Assembly (NCBI RefSeq): GCF_036246005.1
Contig: NZ_CP109171.1
Location: forward strand, 1,290,001-1,354,000
DNA: 64,000 nt
Source of the DNA: Streptomyces sp. NBC_01723
Lineage (GTDB): Bacteria > Actinomycetota > Actinomycetes > Streptomycetales > Streptomycetaceae
Direction: 5' to 3'
Part shown: piece after piece, positions 26,611 through 34,798 of the stretch
Position numbering within the stretch: position 1 is the first letter of the stretch
Layout: each line of letters begins with the position of its first letter
Program-made: the position numbers and the translations under genes
The notes under the pieces: generated by a model
Seen by the model: only the letters and a program-made list of their open reading frames with translations
Databases searched by the model: none
Told to the model about the DNA's origin: nothing

Positions 26611-29600
26611 CGGCGCGGGGCGCTTGAACATCCGGGTCGCCGTGATCTCGCTGTGCACCGTCTCCCCCTCCCCCTCGGCGGCCGGGGCCGGCTGCGGCAG
26701 GCCGGGCCGCAGGTGCTCCTCGACGCTGATGTACTTCAGGCCGGCCCTGAGGTCGGCGTCGTTGCGCAGCCGGATGACCAGCGGGAACTCGGCGAGCGCG
26801 GTCGTGTCGAACAGGCCGGTGGTGTACAGCAGCTGGACGCCGAGGGCGTCGGACACGGCCCGCTGGAGCTCCAGCAGGTAGGTGGCGTTGGCGCGCCCGA
26901 TGGGGTTGTCGAGGAACAGGGTCCCTGCGTGGCGGTGCCGGTCACGGCCCCGGTCGTTGCTGCGGAGCGCGGCCATCGTGCAGTACAGGGCGATGGCCGC
27001 GGTGAGCAGCTGGCCGCCGGAGAAGACGTCGCCCATCTGGCCGACGGGGACGCGCTCGGCGCGCAGCACGGCGTCGGGCTTGAGGATCTCGACGGCGACG
27101 CCCTTGGGCGCCAGGGCGGCGGCGACGCCCCGCAGCAGCAGGGACATGCCGTCGCGGCGCAGGTCGGAGTTCTTCTTCACGGCGGCGCGGGTGGCCTCGT
27201 CGACCACCTCGCCGAGCCGCTCGGTGAGGGTGGCCTGGTCGGGTTCCTCGAAGCGGATGCGCAGGAACTCCTGCCCGGACCACTCCCCCAGCCCTTCCGG
27301 CAGCCGGGAGAGGCGCTGGGCGGAGCGGAGGGTGGCGAGGGCCGACTCGACCAGGCCGCGCAGCCGGTCCACGATCGAGTCGCGGTTGCGCTCCAACTGC
27401 GCGAGTTCGTCGGTGAGGACGCGGAGCCGGGGCGCGAAGGCGTCCGCCCACTTGGCCGCGTGCTCGGGCAGCGTGGCGGCGGGCAGCTCGCGGATCTGCT
27501 GCCGCGCGGGGGTGCGGACCTGCTCGTATCGGGTGGAGTTGGCGTGCCGGACCAGGACGTCGCTCGCCTCGCGGACCCCGGCCTCGGCGGCGGACAGGTC
27601 GGCGGCGCAGCCGCGCAGCGAACGGCGGGCCTCACCGGCCGCCTGGCGGGCCTCCTCCAGACCGCCCGGATACGGCTCGGGCTCTTCCTGCTCCTCGTCG
27701 GCCGCGTGCTCGCGCAGCAGGTCACGGAGCATCGCGGCGATCTCGTCGAAGCCGCCGGCGGCGTCCTCGGCGGCGCGGTGCGTGCCGAGCAGTCCGGCGT
27801 GGGCGTCGCGGGCCCGGGTGAGCGCCTCGGTGTGGGAGGCGAGTTCGGTGGTGGCCGTGCGCAGCAGGGTCTGGGCGTGGTCGGCGTCGCGGGGGAGGAG
27901 TTCCTCGGGCAGCTCGGTGTGGGCGTCGCCCTCCTCGGGCGCGTGCCGTTCGGCCTCGCCGCGCAGGCGGCCGAGCTGTTCGCTGGCGCTCGACATGCGG
28001 GTCTCCAGGAGCTGCACCAGCTCCTCGGCGCGGGCGGCGGCGGCCTGCCGGGACGGTCCGTCGGAGCCGTCGGGCGATTCGAGGAGCTGCCCGGCGCGGG
28101 TGCGGACCTTGTTGCTGAGCCGGTCCAGGTCCCCTCGCGCGGCGCTCTCGTCGCTCTCGGCGCGGGCCTGTTCGGCGCGCAGGTCGGCGCCGACGCCGAC
28201 CTTCTCGTACACCTGGGACGCGGCGCGGTAGGCCTCGCGCAGGTCCGGCAGGGACGCCTTCGGCGCGTCCGTGCCGTCGCCGGGTGTGTCCGGTCCGTCC
28301 TCGGTCACGTCGTCGGGGGCGCCGGCGATCTCGGAGCGCTCGGCGCGCAGCGCGCGGGCGGTGCGGCGGGCGTCGTCGGCGGCGCGCTGGGCGGCGCGGC
28401 GGTCCTCGTCGGCAGCGCGGGCCCGGTCCAGGCAGGCCTGGGCGCGGGCCTCGGCCTCGGCGCCCTCGTCGGCGAGTTCCCGCAGGCGGACCTGCCAGCC
28501 CGCCCGTTCCCGCAGCCGGAAGGCGAGCCCGGCGAGCGCGTCGGCGGCGCGCCGGGCCTTCTGCGCGGCCTCCTGCCGTTCGTCCCGCAGGTGCACGGCC
28601 TCGGCGGCGGCCTCGTCCGCCTCGGTCCGCGCGGTGCGCGCCTCGGTCAGTTCGGCCTCGGCCTCGTCGGCGAAGGCGCGCGCCTCCTCGGCGGTCCGGG
28701 CGAGTTCGGTGAGGCGTCCGGCGGGGCAGCCGGCGCGCCAGGAGGCGAGCCGGGCGGCCAGCTCGCGGTCCTTGCCGAGCCGGGCGGCGAGGGTGCGGAT
28801 CTCCTCGTCCCGCCGGGTCGCCCGCGCGCGCAGCGCGTGCCGCTCCTCGTCGGCCGCGTGCTCGTCGTGCATCGCGGGGTTCGGCGGTACGAGGAAGACG
28901 TCCCCGGCGTCGGAGTCGGGGGCCGGGGTGGGGGCGAGCAGGGCGGCGGCGGTGCCGACGGCGACGGCCGAACGCGGGAGGAGGGCCGCGTCGCCGAGGA
29001 CGTCGCGCGCGCGGGTGTGCGAGTCGGGGTCGGTGATGATGACGCCGTCGACCAGTTCGGGCCGGGCGGCCAGCACGCGCGCGTGGTCGGCGGGGTCGAC
29101 GGCCTGCGCGAGGTAGCGCCAGCCGGGCAGGGCGGGGATGCCGTGCTCGCCCAGGAACTCCACGGTGGCCAGCACGTCGGGGCCGGGCGGCAGCAGTCCG
29201 CCGTCGCCGAGCGCGCCGAGGATGCGGGAGTCGTCGGCGGCGGCGGTGCGCAGGTCGAACAACTGGCGTTCGGCGGAGGAGACGGTGTCGTCGAGCAGTT
29301 CGCGCAGTTCGTCGGCGAAGCGGTCGAGTTCCTGGGGTGTGAGGGCGCCGTCGGCCCGCGCGGGCGCGGGGTCGTGGTCCGCGTCGTGGCGGGGCTGCGG
29401 GATGCCGGGGCGGGTGCCGGCGGCGAGGCCGAGCAGTTCCGCGAGGCGTTCCTCGACGGCCAGTGCCTCGGCCGTGCGGCGCTCGGCCTCGTGGGCGCGT
29501 TCGGCCGCGGTGGCGGCGTCGGCCGCGCGGGCGGCCGTCAGTTCGGCGCGGCTCTCGGCGGAGGCCGTCTCGCGCGCGTGCTCCGTGGCCCGGCGTGCCG

Positions 29601-31263
29601 ACTCACGGGCGGTGTCCCAGGCCGCGACGGTGCTCTTCTCGGCGTCGCTGGCGGCGAGGGCCGCGCGGGCGGGGTCGGCGTCGGGCGCGCTGTCGTCGAG
29701 CCAGCCGGCCCTGACCGCTTCGGTGGTCTCCTGCTCGACCTCGGTGAGGCGCTGGCGCAGGTGCCCCACCTCGCTGCGGGCGCGCTGTGCCTCGGTGGCG
29801 GCGGTGGTGGAGTCGCGGTGCGCCGCGTCGCTGACCTCCTGGAGGGCGGCGGACCGCTCCTCCTCCTCGTTGGCGTGGCCCTCGGCCCGGTCGGCCGCCG
29901 CGTGCAGGGCGCGGACGAGGTCGACGGCGGCCTTGGCGCGGGCGGCGAGCGCGGGGGCCGCGTCCCGCTCGGCCTCCTGGATGGCGGCGGACACGCGGGC
30001 GACGCGGTCGGCGGCGGCGCGGTGGCGCAGTACGGCCTCGGCGGCCTGCCAGGCGGAGTGCAGGGTGCGCGCGTCGGCGAGTTCGCGCTTCTGGGCGGCG
30101 GCGGACTTCTCGGCGCCGGTCAGGGCGAGCGAGGCGTGCCGGTAGGCGAGTTCGGCGGCGATGAGGGCGCTGCGGTCACGGGCCGACTCGGCGTGGGTGA
30201 CGGCTCGGGCGGCGGCGGTGACCCGCTGGGCGAGGTCCGAGGCCCTGACCCGCTCCTGGGCGCCGCGCGCGGTGAGCCGCCGGGCGAGGGTCCTGGTCCG
30301 GCGTTCGGCCGCGGTGTGGATGTCGCGCGCGCGGGTGCGGACCTCGGCGGCCTCGACGATCCGGCCGAGCAGCTCGACGGACCCGGCGGTGAAGTCGCGT
30401 TCGGCGATCAGCTCGGCGCGTCGGCCCAGCTTGTTGCCGAAGCCGCTCACCAGGTCGGCGAGTCCGTCGGTGTCACGGGTGTCGGTGACCGCACGCAGCA
30501 GCAGGTCGGTGAAGTCGGCGTCCTTCTTGACGGCGAAGAGGCCGGCGGCCTCGCCCTCGTCGGCGTTCATCTCGCGCTGGTAGCGGAAGAGTTCGGGGTC
30601 GAGGCCGAGGTCGCCGAGGTGCTCGATCCAGCGGTCGTGGATCTCCTCCCAGTGCACCTCCAGGTGCGGGTAGGTCTTGGCGGCCTCGGTGAGGGCGTCG
30701 CGGAAGCCCTTCATGGTGCGCCGCCTGCCCTGGGCGCCGGAGACGCCCTCCACGGGCGGGCGTACGGCGGTGGCCTCGGCGACGGGCAGGTTGTCCAGGG
30801 TCAGTCCCGGCCCGGGCCGGAAGGAGTACCAGGCCTCGGCGAACTTGCGGGGGTCGTTGGAGACCTGGCGCCCGCGCCACTCGCTGGCCTTGCCGACGAC
30901 GACGCACTCGCCGCTCTGCACGTGCTGCCACTCCAGCGCGACGTGTCCGCAGTCGTCGGCGAGCAGGAACTTGCGCAGGACGCCCGAGCTGGCGCCGCCC
31001 AGGGTGTTGCGGTGGCCGGGCAGCATCACCGAGAAGATCAGCTTGAGCAGGACGGATTTGCCACCGCCGTTCTCCAGGAACAGCACCCCCGCGGGGGCGG
31101 GGCGGCGCGGCGGGCCGACCGGCTCCTCCTCGAAGAACTCCGCCTGCGTGGGCGCGGGGTCGGGCACGGGCTCGCCCACACCGCGCAGGTCAAGCACGGT
31201 GTCGGCGTAGCGCGCACCGGCGGGTCCGATGGAGTAGAGGCGGACCCGGGACAGCTCGTACAT
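26599..31263 (-). CDS. Giant SMC/MukB-like coiled-coil ATPase
   Basis: 1554 residues. The N-terminal ATPase half holds a Walker A-like FLENGGGKS (62-70), with the first Gly of the motif replaced. Long Ala/Arg/Glu-rich coiled coils fill roughly 290-1340, broken near 690-800 by a globular, hinge-like segment. The C-terminal half has the ABC signature FSGGQ (1414-1418) and Walker B TLFLDNP (1448-1454), where Asn1453 replaces the usual catalytic Glu. The architecture is that of SMC, MukB, MksB or JetC. It is the last gene of a three-gene operon with two smaller proteins placed like kleisin and winged-helix partners. No nuclease gene adjoins it. Function may be DNA loop extrusion, chromosome organisation or plasmid exclusion; none is shown. 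Confidence 0.85.
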   Translation of the reverse strand: MYELSRVRLYSIGPAGARYADTVLDLRGVGEPVPDPAPTQAEFFEEEPVGPPRRPAPAGVLFLENGGGKSVLLKLIFSVMLPGHRNTLGGASSGVLRKFLLADDCGHVALEWQHVQSGECVVVGKASEWRGRQVSNDPRKFAEAWYSFRPGPGLTLDNLPVAEATAVRPPVEGVSGAQGRRRTMKGFRDALTEAAKTYPHLEVHWEEIHDRWIEHLGDLGLDPELFRYQREMNADEGEAAGLFAVKKDADFTDLLLRAVTDTRDTDGLADLVSGFGNKLGRRAELIAERDFTAGSVELLGRIVEAAEVRTRARDIHTAAERRTRTLARRLTARGAQERVRASDLAQRVTAAARAVTHAESARDRSALIAAELAYRHASLALTGAEKSAAAQKRELADARTLHSAWQAAEAVLRHRAAADRVARVSAAIQEAERDAAPALAARAKAAVDLVRALHAAADRAEGHANEEEERSAALQEVSDAAHRDSTTAATEAQRARSEVGHLRQRLTEVEQETTEAVRAGWLDDSAPDADPARAALAASDAEKSTVAAWDTARESARRATEHARETASAESRAELTAARAADAATAAERAHEAERRTAEALAVEERLAELLGLAAGTRPGIPQPRHDADHDPAPARADGALTPQELDRFADELRELLDDTVSSAERQLFDLRTAAADDSRILGALGDGGLLPPGPDVLATVEFLGEHGIPALPGWRYLAQAVDPADHARVLAARPELVDGVIITDPDSHTRARDVLGDAALLPRSAVAVGTAAALLAPTPAPDSDAGDVFLVPPNPAMHDEHAADEERHALRARATRRDEEIRTLAARLGKDRELAARLASWRAGCPAGRLTELARTAEEARAFADEAEAELTEARTARTEADEAAAEAVHLRDERQEAAQKARRAADALAGLAFRLRERAGWQVRLRELADEGAEAEARAQACLDRARAADEDRRAAQRAADDARRTARALRAERSEIAGAPDDVTEDGPDTPGDGTDAPKASLPDLREAYRAASQVYEKVGVGADLRAEQARAESDESAARGDLDRLSNKVRTRAGQLLESPDGSDGPSRQAAAARAEELVQLLETRMSSASEQLGRLRGEAERHAPEEGDAHTELPEELLPRDADHAQTLLRTATTELASHTEALTRARDAHAGLLGTHRAAEDAAGGFDEIAAMLRDLLREHAADEEQEEPEPYPGGLEEARQAAGEARRSLRGCAADLSAAEAGVREASDVLVRHANSTRYEQVRTPARQQIRELPAATLPEHAAKWADAFAPRLRVLTDELAQLERNRDSIVDRLRGLVESALATLRSAQRLSRLPEGLGEWSGQEFLRIRFEEPDQATLTERLGEVVDEATRAAVKKNSDLRRDGMSLLLRGVAAALAPKGVAVEILKPDAVLRAERVPVGQMGDVFSGGQLLTAAIALYCTMAALRSNDRGRDRHRHAGTLFLDNPIGRANATYLLELQRAVSDALGVQLLYTTGLFDTTALAEFPLVIRLRNDADLRAGLKYISVEEHLRPGLPQPAPAAEGEGETVHSEITATRMFKRPAPSAS

Positions 31264-31322
31264 GGCGGACTCTCGTAAGTCTTCGGGAGGTCGGGGAGGC
31301 GGGGGCGGCGCTGGGCGCGGGG

Positions 31323-32204
31323 TCAGGGCGAGTGGAACGGCAGCCCGGCGTCGGCCACCAGCTCCAGGTCTTCCGTCTCCTCGGCGGGCAGCAGCGTCGC
31401 CGTGCCGTCGGTGACCGGGACGACGCCCAGGTCCAGCAGCTCGGCCATGGCGGCGCTGCCCGCCATGTCGCGCACCTGGAGCTGGTACCGCGCGGTCGTG
31501 CGGTAGGTGCCGCCGCTGTCGTCGCCGGTGCGCTGGAGGAAGCCGGACTCGGTGAGGAACGCGGCGGCCTTGCCGACGATGCCGGTGGTGGAGCCGGGGA
31601 GCCTGCGGGCGTCCTTGGTGGCGCCGGTGGAGCTGCGTCTGGCCCAGATCCGCCAGGCGGCCTCCAGGCCGGGGGCGTCGGTGGCCGGGTCGGTGTTCTC
31701 GCCCTGCTCGTCGGCGCGCTCCTCCAGTCGGCGGCAGGCCTGGCGGACGAAGGCGTCCACGCCGTTGACCGTGACGCGGCCGATGTAGCCGTCGTCGGCG
31801 AGGTCTTCGGGGCGCGGGTAGGCCATGGCGGCGAGGGCGAGGTGGGCGAGGCCGTGCAGGAAGCGGTCGCCGGAGTCGGTGGCGGCGCGGCGCGCGTAGT
31901 CGCCCATGCGGACGGCGAACACCGAGTCCTCGGCGGCGGTGACGGCCATGCCCGCGCGCGGGGAGACTTCCAGCACGATCAGACCGAGGCCGGTCGCGAC
32001 GGCGTCGGCGAGGCGCGCGAAGGGCGGGTCCTCGCGGTACCGGCGCAGCAGGTCGGCGTACTCCTGGTCGCGGGCGGGCAGCAGCTTGGGCTGGAGACCG
32101 AAGGAGACGAGCCGCGCCGCGTCGGCGGCGTCGGCGGGCGTGACGGCCGCGGTGGCCGGCGCGGCACCCGCCTCCGGTTCGCTCCGGTCGACGTGCTCGG
32201 TCAC
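31323..32204 (-). CDS. SMC-operon middle protein, possible KITE/MukE-like partner
   Basis: 293 residues, not recognised by name. The GTG at 32204 is preceded by AAGGAGA at good spacing. The middle is helical; the C-terminal third (GIVGKAAAFLTESGFLQRTGDD, then YRTTARYQLQVRDM) reads like a winged helix, as in MukE/MksE/JetB. Position between the putative kleisin and the SMC-like ATPase supports that role. The stop lies 59 bp before the ATPase start. Confidence 0.6.
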   Translation of the reverse strand: MTEHVDRSEPEAGAAPATAAVTPADAADAARLVSFGLQPKLLPARDQEYADLLRRYREDPPFARLADAVATGLGLIVLEVSPRAGMAVTAAEDSVFAVRMGDYARRAATDSGDRFLHGLAHLALAAMAYPRPEDLADDGYIGRVTVNGVDAFVRQACRRLEERADEQGENTDPATDAPGLEAAWRIWARRSSTGATKDARRLPGSTTGIVGKAAAFLTESGFLQRTGDDSGGTYRTTARYQLQVRDMAGSAAMAELLDLGVVPVTDGTATLLPAEETEDLELVADAGLPFHSP

Positions 32205-32221
32205 GGTCGGTTCTCCTTGCT

Positions 32222-32301
32222 GTGCCGGCGCTCGTCGCCGTGCCGGCACTCGTGCTGTTCGGATCGTAGGGGCGTGTGGCGGTGGGGGGTGTGGCGGTGG
32301 G
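32222..32301 (-). repeat. Short direct repeats between the first two SMC-operon genes
   Basis: GTGCCGGC(G/A)CTCGT occurs at 32222 and 32240 (18-bp period), and GTGTGGCGGTGGG at 32274 and 32289 (15-bp period). They fill the otherwise empty 103-bp spacer. Confidence 0.5.
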
Positions 32302-32307
32302 TGACCG

Positions 32308-33834
32308 TCATGCCGCCTCCGTGCGGGCGGCGGCCATGCCCGCCGCGTCCAGCAGCGCGGTGCCGACGATGAGGTCGGCGCCGCCGAACTCGTGGTCGTC
32401 CAGCTCGGTGCCGTCGTCCACGGCGAACAGCAGCTTCGGCTCGCCCTGCCGGTAGGCGGTGCCGACCGGCGGGCTGGCCGCGTGCACGGCCAGCAGGGCG
32501 ACGAGGTAGGGCAGTTCGGGGTCCTGGGCGCGGGCGTCGGCCAGCAGTCCCGACAGCCGGCGCGGGGCGTCGTGCGGGAGGTCGAGCAGCTCCATGGCGG
32601 CCGCGAGCTGCTCCTCGCTGAAGCGGCTGTCGTCCGGAGTGGCGATCAGGTCGGGTTCCGGCATCTCGGCGCCCAGGTGCTCCCGCTCCACCGGCGGGGT
32701 CAGGAGTATGTCGACGAGGTCGCCGACCCGGACGGAGACGGGCGTGCGCAGTCCGGTGCCGCGGGCGAAGAAGGCGTCGGTGACGCGCAGCGCCCGCTCC
32801 AGGGGCAACGGCAGGACGGGGGCCACCAGATGGCCGTAGAGATCGAGGCCGGAGGTGGTCAGGGGCGTGGCGAAGGCCTGCCGGTCCTGTTCGGCGCGGA
32901 AGAGGGGGCCGGCCTCCAGGAGGCGGGACTGGAGCTGGGTGTGGCGGCGGATGCAGTCCTTGACGATGTCGACCAGCTCGGCCGCGCGGCGCTTGTGCTC
33001 GTGGTCCTCGGACTCGTCGCGGGCCTTGCGGATGTTGGTGAGGATCGCGTTCTCGTGGCGGTACCGGTCGGCGACGTGGTCCAGGGCCTCGGCGATCATG
33101 TCGGGGACGGCGCTCAGCCAGTCCACCGCGCGCACGTTGCGCCGGGTGGCGTCCAGGGCGCGGCGCAGGGTCTCGGAGTACTGCACGGTCCGGTACCGGG
33201 CCTGCTCGGCGGCGAGCTGGGCGTCGGCGAGGCGGCCCCGGCTGATCAGCACCTCCAGCTTGACCTCGGCGGCGATCTGGGCGCTGGTGACGTCGGTGTC
33301 GAGGGCGCCGACCAGGACGTTGACCGCCTCGTCCGTGGTGCGCAGGTAGACGGTGCCGCCGGGGCCGGGGACCTCCTCCAGGAGCTTGAAGTCGTAGTCC
33401 CGGCGGACGTAGGTACCGTCCGGTCCGAAGGTGCCGTAGACCGCGCGGAAGCCGCGGTCTACGCTGCCGACGTTGATCAGGTTCTCCAGGACCCAGCGGG
33501 CCACCCGCTCGTGCTCGGCGGCGGGACGGCGCGGGGCCTGGGCGGCGACGCGCGGGATCAGCCTGGCCACTATCTGGTCGTGGTCGGCGCCGGTGTCGAA
33601 GTCCATGTTCAGCGTGACGAGGTCGATGGCGGCGAGGGCGACCTCGGCCATGCCGTAGACCGAGTACTCGCCCGCGAGGTTGGCCTTGCGGGCGTCCAGG
33701 TCGTGCAGCGGCGCCGTGCAGGCGAGCGCGCGCAGCCGCCGCGCCAGTCCCTCGTCGGCGGCCGGGCCCGGGGCAGGGCGCGGCCCCGCGCTGAGCTGGG
33801 GCGGAACGCTGTCCGTCGGTGCAGGCGAAGTCAC
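32308..33834 (-). CDS. SMC-operon first protein, possible kleisin-like subunit
   Basis: 508 residues, not recognised by name. Mostly helical, with a charged central region (DESEDHEHKRRAAELVDIVKDCI) and mixed alpha/beta ends. Its place as first gene, size and order relative to the winged-helix-like protein and the SMC-like ATPase match MukF/MksF/JetA, so a kleisin role is inferred only. The GTG at 33834 (VTSPAPTDS) is chosen; an ATG at 33864 is also possible and neither has a convincing ribosome binding site. Confidence 0.6.
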   Translation of the reverse strand: MTSPAPTDSVPPQLSAGPRPAPGPAADEGLARRLRALACTAPLHDLDARKANLAGEYSVYGMAEVALAAIDLVTLNMDFDTGADHDQIVARLIPRVAAQAPRRPAAEHERVARWVLENLINVGSVDRGFRAVYGTFGPDGTYVRRDYDFKLLEEVPGPGGTVYLRTTDEAVNVLVGALDTDVTSAQIAAEVKLEVLISRGRLADAQLAAEQARYRTVQYSETLRRALDATRRNVRAVDWLSAVPDMIAEALDHVADRYRHENAILTNIRKARDESEDHEHKRRAAELVDIVKDCIRRHTQLQSRLLEAGPLFRAEQDRQAFATPLTTSGLDLYGHLVAPVLPLPLERALRVTDAFFARGTGLRTPVSVRVGDLVDILLTPPVEREHLGAEMPEPDLIATPDDSRFSEEQLAAAMELLDLPHDAPRRLSGLLADARAQDPELPYLVALLAVHAASPPVGTAYRQGEPKLLFAVDDGTELDDHEFGGADLIVGTALLDAAGMAAARTEAA

Positions 33835-33980
33835 GGTGCACAGACTAGGTCCTCGGTCTGACATCGACCCAAACGACGCAGATGCGCCCCGGCACGGCAG
33901 GCCGCCGACCGCGGGGACCGCCGGGGGCGTGTCCGGAGCGGCGGAGACCGGGGCCACGGCCGGGGCGGCGGGCACCGGAC

Positions 33981-34679
33981 CTAGAGGGTGTCGTCCCCGA
34001 CCCGCCGCAGGTAGACCTCCACGACGCGCTTGAGGGAGTTGTCGAGGTAGACCGCGAGCAGGCGCTCCGCCGTCTCCCGCTCGCCGTTCTCCAGGGCCGT
34101 CAGGAGCTCCGCGTTCCGTGCGATGTACGGCTCGTGCAGGCGCCGTGGGTCGTCCACGACGTGGAAGGCGAGGCGGAGTTCGGCGAAGACGCTGCGCATC
34201 AGTTCGTCGGTGCGTTCGCTGCCGGCGAGGGCGACCAGTTCCCGGTGGAAGTGGATGTTGGCCGTACCGACGGCTTTCCAGTCACCTTCGCGGGCCGACC
34301 GGCGCCCGTCCTCGACGGCCTCGGCGAGCCCTTCGAGGGCGTAGGGAGGCTTTCCGAGGCCGCGTACGACGGCGCACTCGACGAGGGAGCGGGTGCGGTA
34401 GATGTCCTCGACGTCCTCGACGGTCAGGACCCGGACGAAGACGCCCCGGTTCAGCTCGTGGACGAGCAGGCGTTCGTGGGTGAGCAGCCGGAACGACTCG
34501 CGCAGGGTGTTGCGCGAGACGCCGAGCGCGCCGCCGATGCTGTCCTCGGACAGGCGGGTGCCGGGCGGGAAGTAGCCCTCGGCGATCCGGCTCCTGAGGA
34601 TGTCCGAGACCCGCTCGGCGGTGCTGGTCCGGCCCAGGAGGGCGCGGTCGTCGGCCAGTCCCGTCAACTGCTCTGCCAT
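33981..34679 (-). CDS. GntR-family regulator (FadR subfamily, FCD domain)
   Basis: 232 residues. The N-terminal winged helix (RVSDILRSRIAEGYFPPGTRLSEDSIGGALGVSRNTLRESFRLLTHERLL, in part) is followed by an all-helical FCD effector domain with metal-site candidates in NIHFHRELVALAGS and an Arg-Asn pair in IARNAELLTAL. It is divergent from the MFS-DUF1445-pxpABC operon, and the 119-bp gap carries a perfect 19-bp palindrome. It is the likely regulator of that operon, perhaps sensing 5-oxoproline or a related acid. Confidence 0.92.
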   Translation of the reverse strand: MAEQLTGLADDRALLGRTSTAERVSDILRSRIAEGYFPPGTRLSEDSIGGALGVSRNTLRESFRLLTHERLLVHELNRGVFVRVLTVEDVEDIYRTRSLVECAVVRGLGKPPYALEGLAEAVEDGRRSAREGDWKAVGTANIHFHRELVALAGSERTDELMRSVFAELRLAFHVVDDPRRLHEPYIARNAELLTALENGERETAERLLAVYLDNSLKRVVEVYLRRVGDDTL

Positions 34680-34727
34680 GCCCGGAATTCAATCGCAGAT
34701 ACCAGAACGAAACAACAGGGGTATTGA

Positions 34728-34746
34728 GGGATCGTTGAACGATCCC
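34728..34746. promoter_or_regulatory. Perfect palindrome, probable GntR operator
   Basis: GGGATCGTTGAACGATCCC has 9-base arms around a single G. It lies in the 119-bp gap between the GntR gene and the operon it faces, 52 bp before the MFS start. FCD-type GntR proteins commonly bind short palindromes like this. Confidence 0.65.
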
Positions 34747-34798
34747 CTACGGTGCCAGGAAGTGCACGCACCCTCCGTCCTTCCCCTGCGAGGTGCCC

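Noticed and set aside
26653..31278. A 1541-codon open frame antisense to the SMC-like gene
   Set aside because: Gly/Val/Leu-rich translation without motifs is typical of the antisense of a high-GC coiled-coil gene; the minus-strand product has clear ATPase motifs.
32222..32301. CRISPR-like array
   Set aside because: Only two copies of each unit, 13-14 bp long with no spacers of regular length, and no cas genes anywhere in the window.
26599..33834. Calling the SMC operon a Wadjet (JetABCD) defence system
   Set aside because: No JetD-like nuclease gene adjoins it, the ATPase is longer than typical JetC and the Walker B Glu is absent; only a broader SMC-like label is supported.
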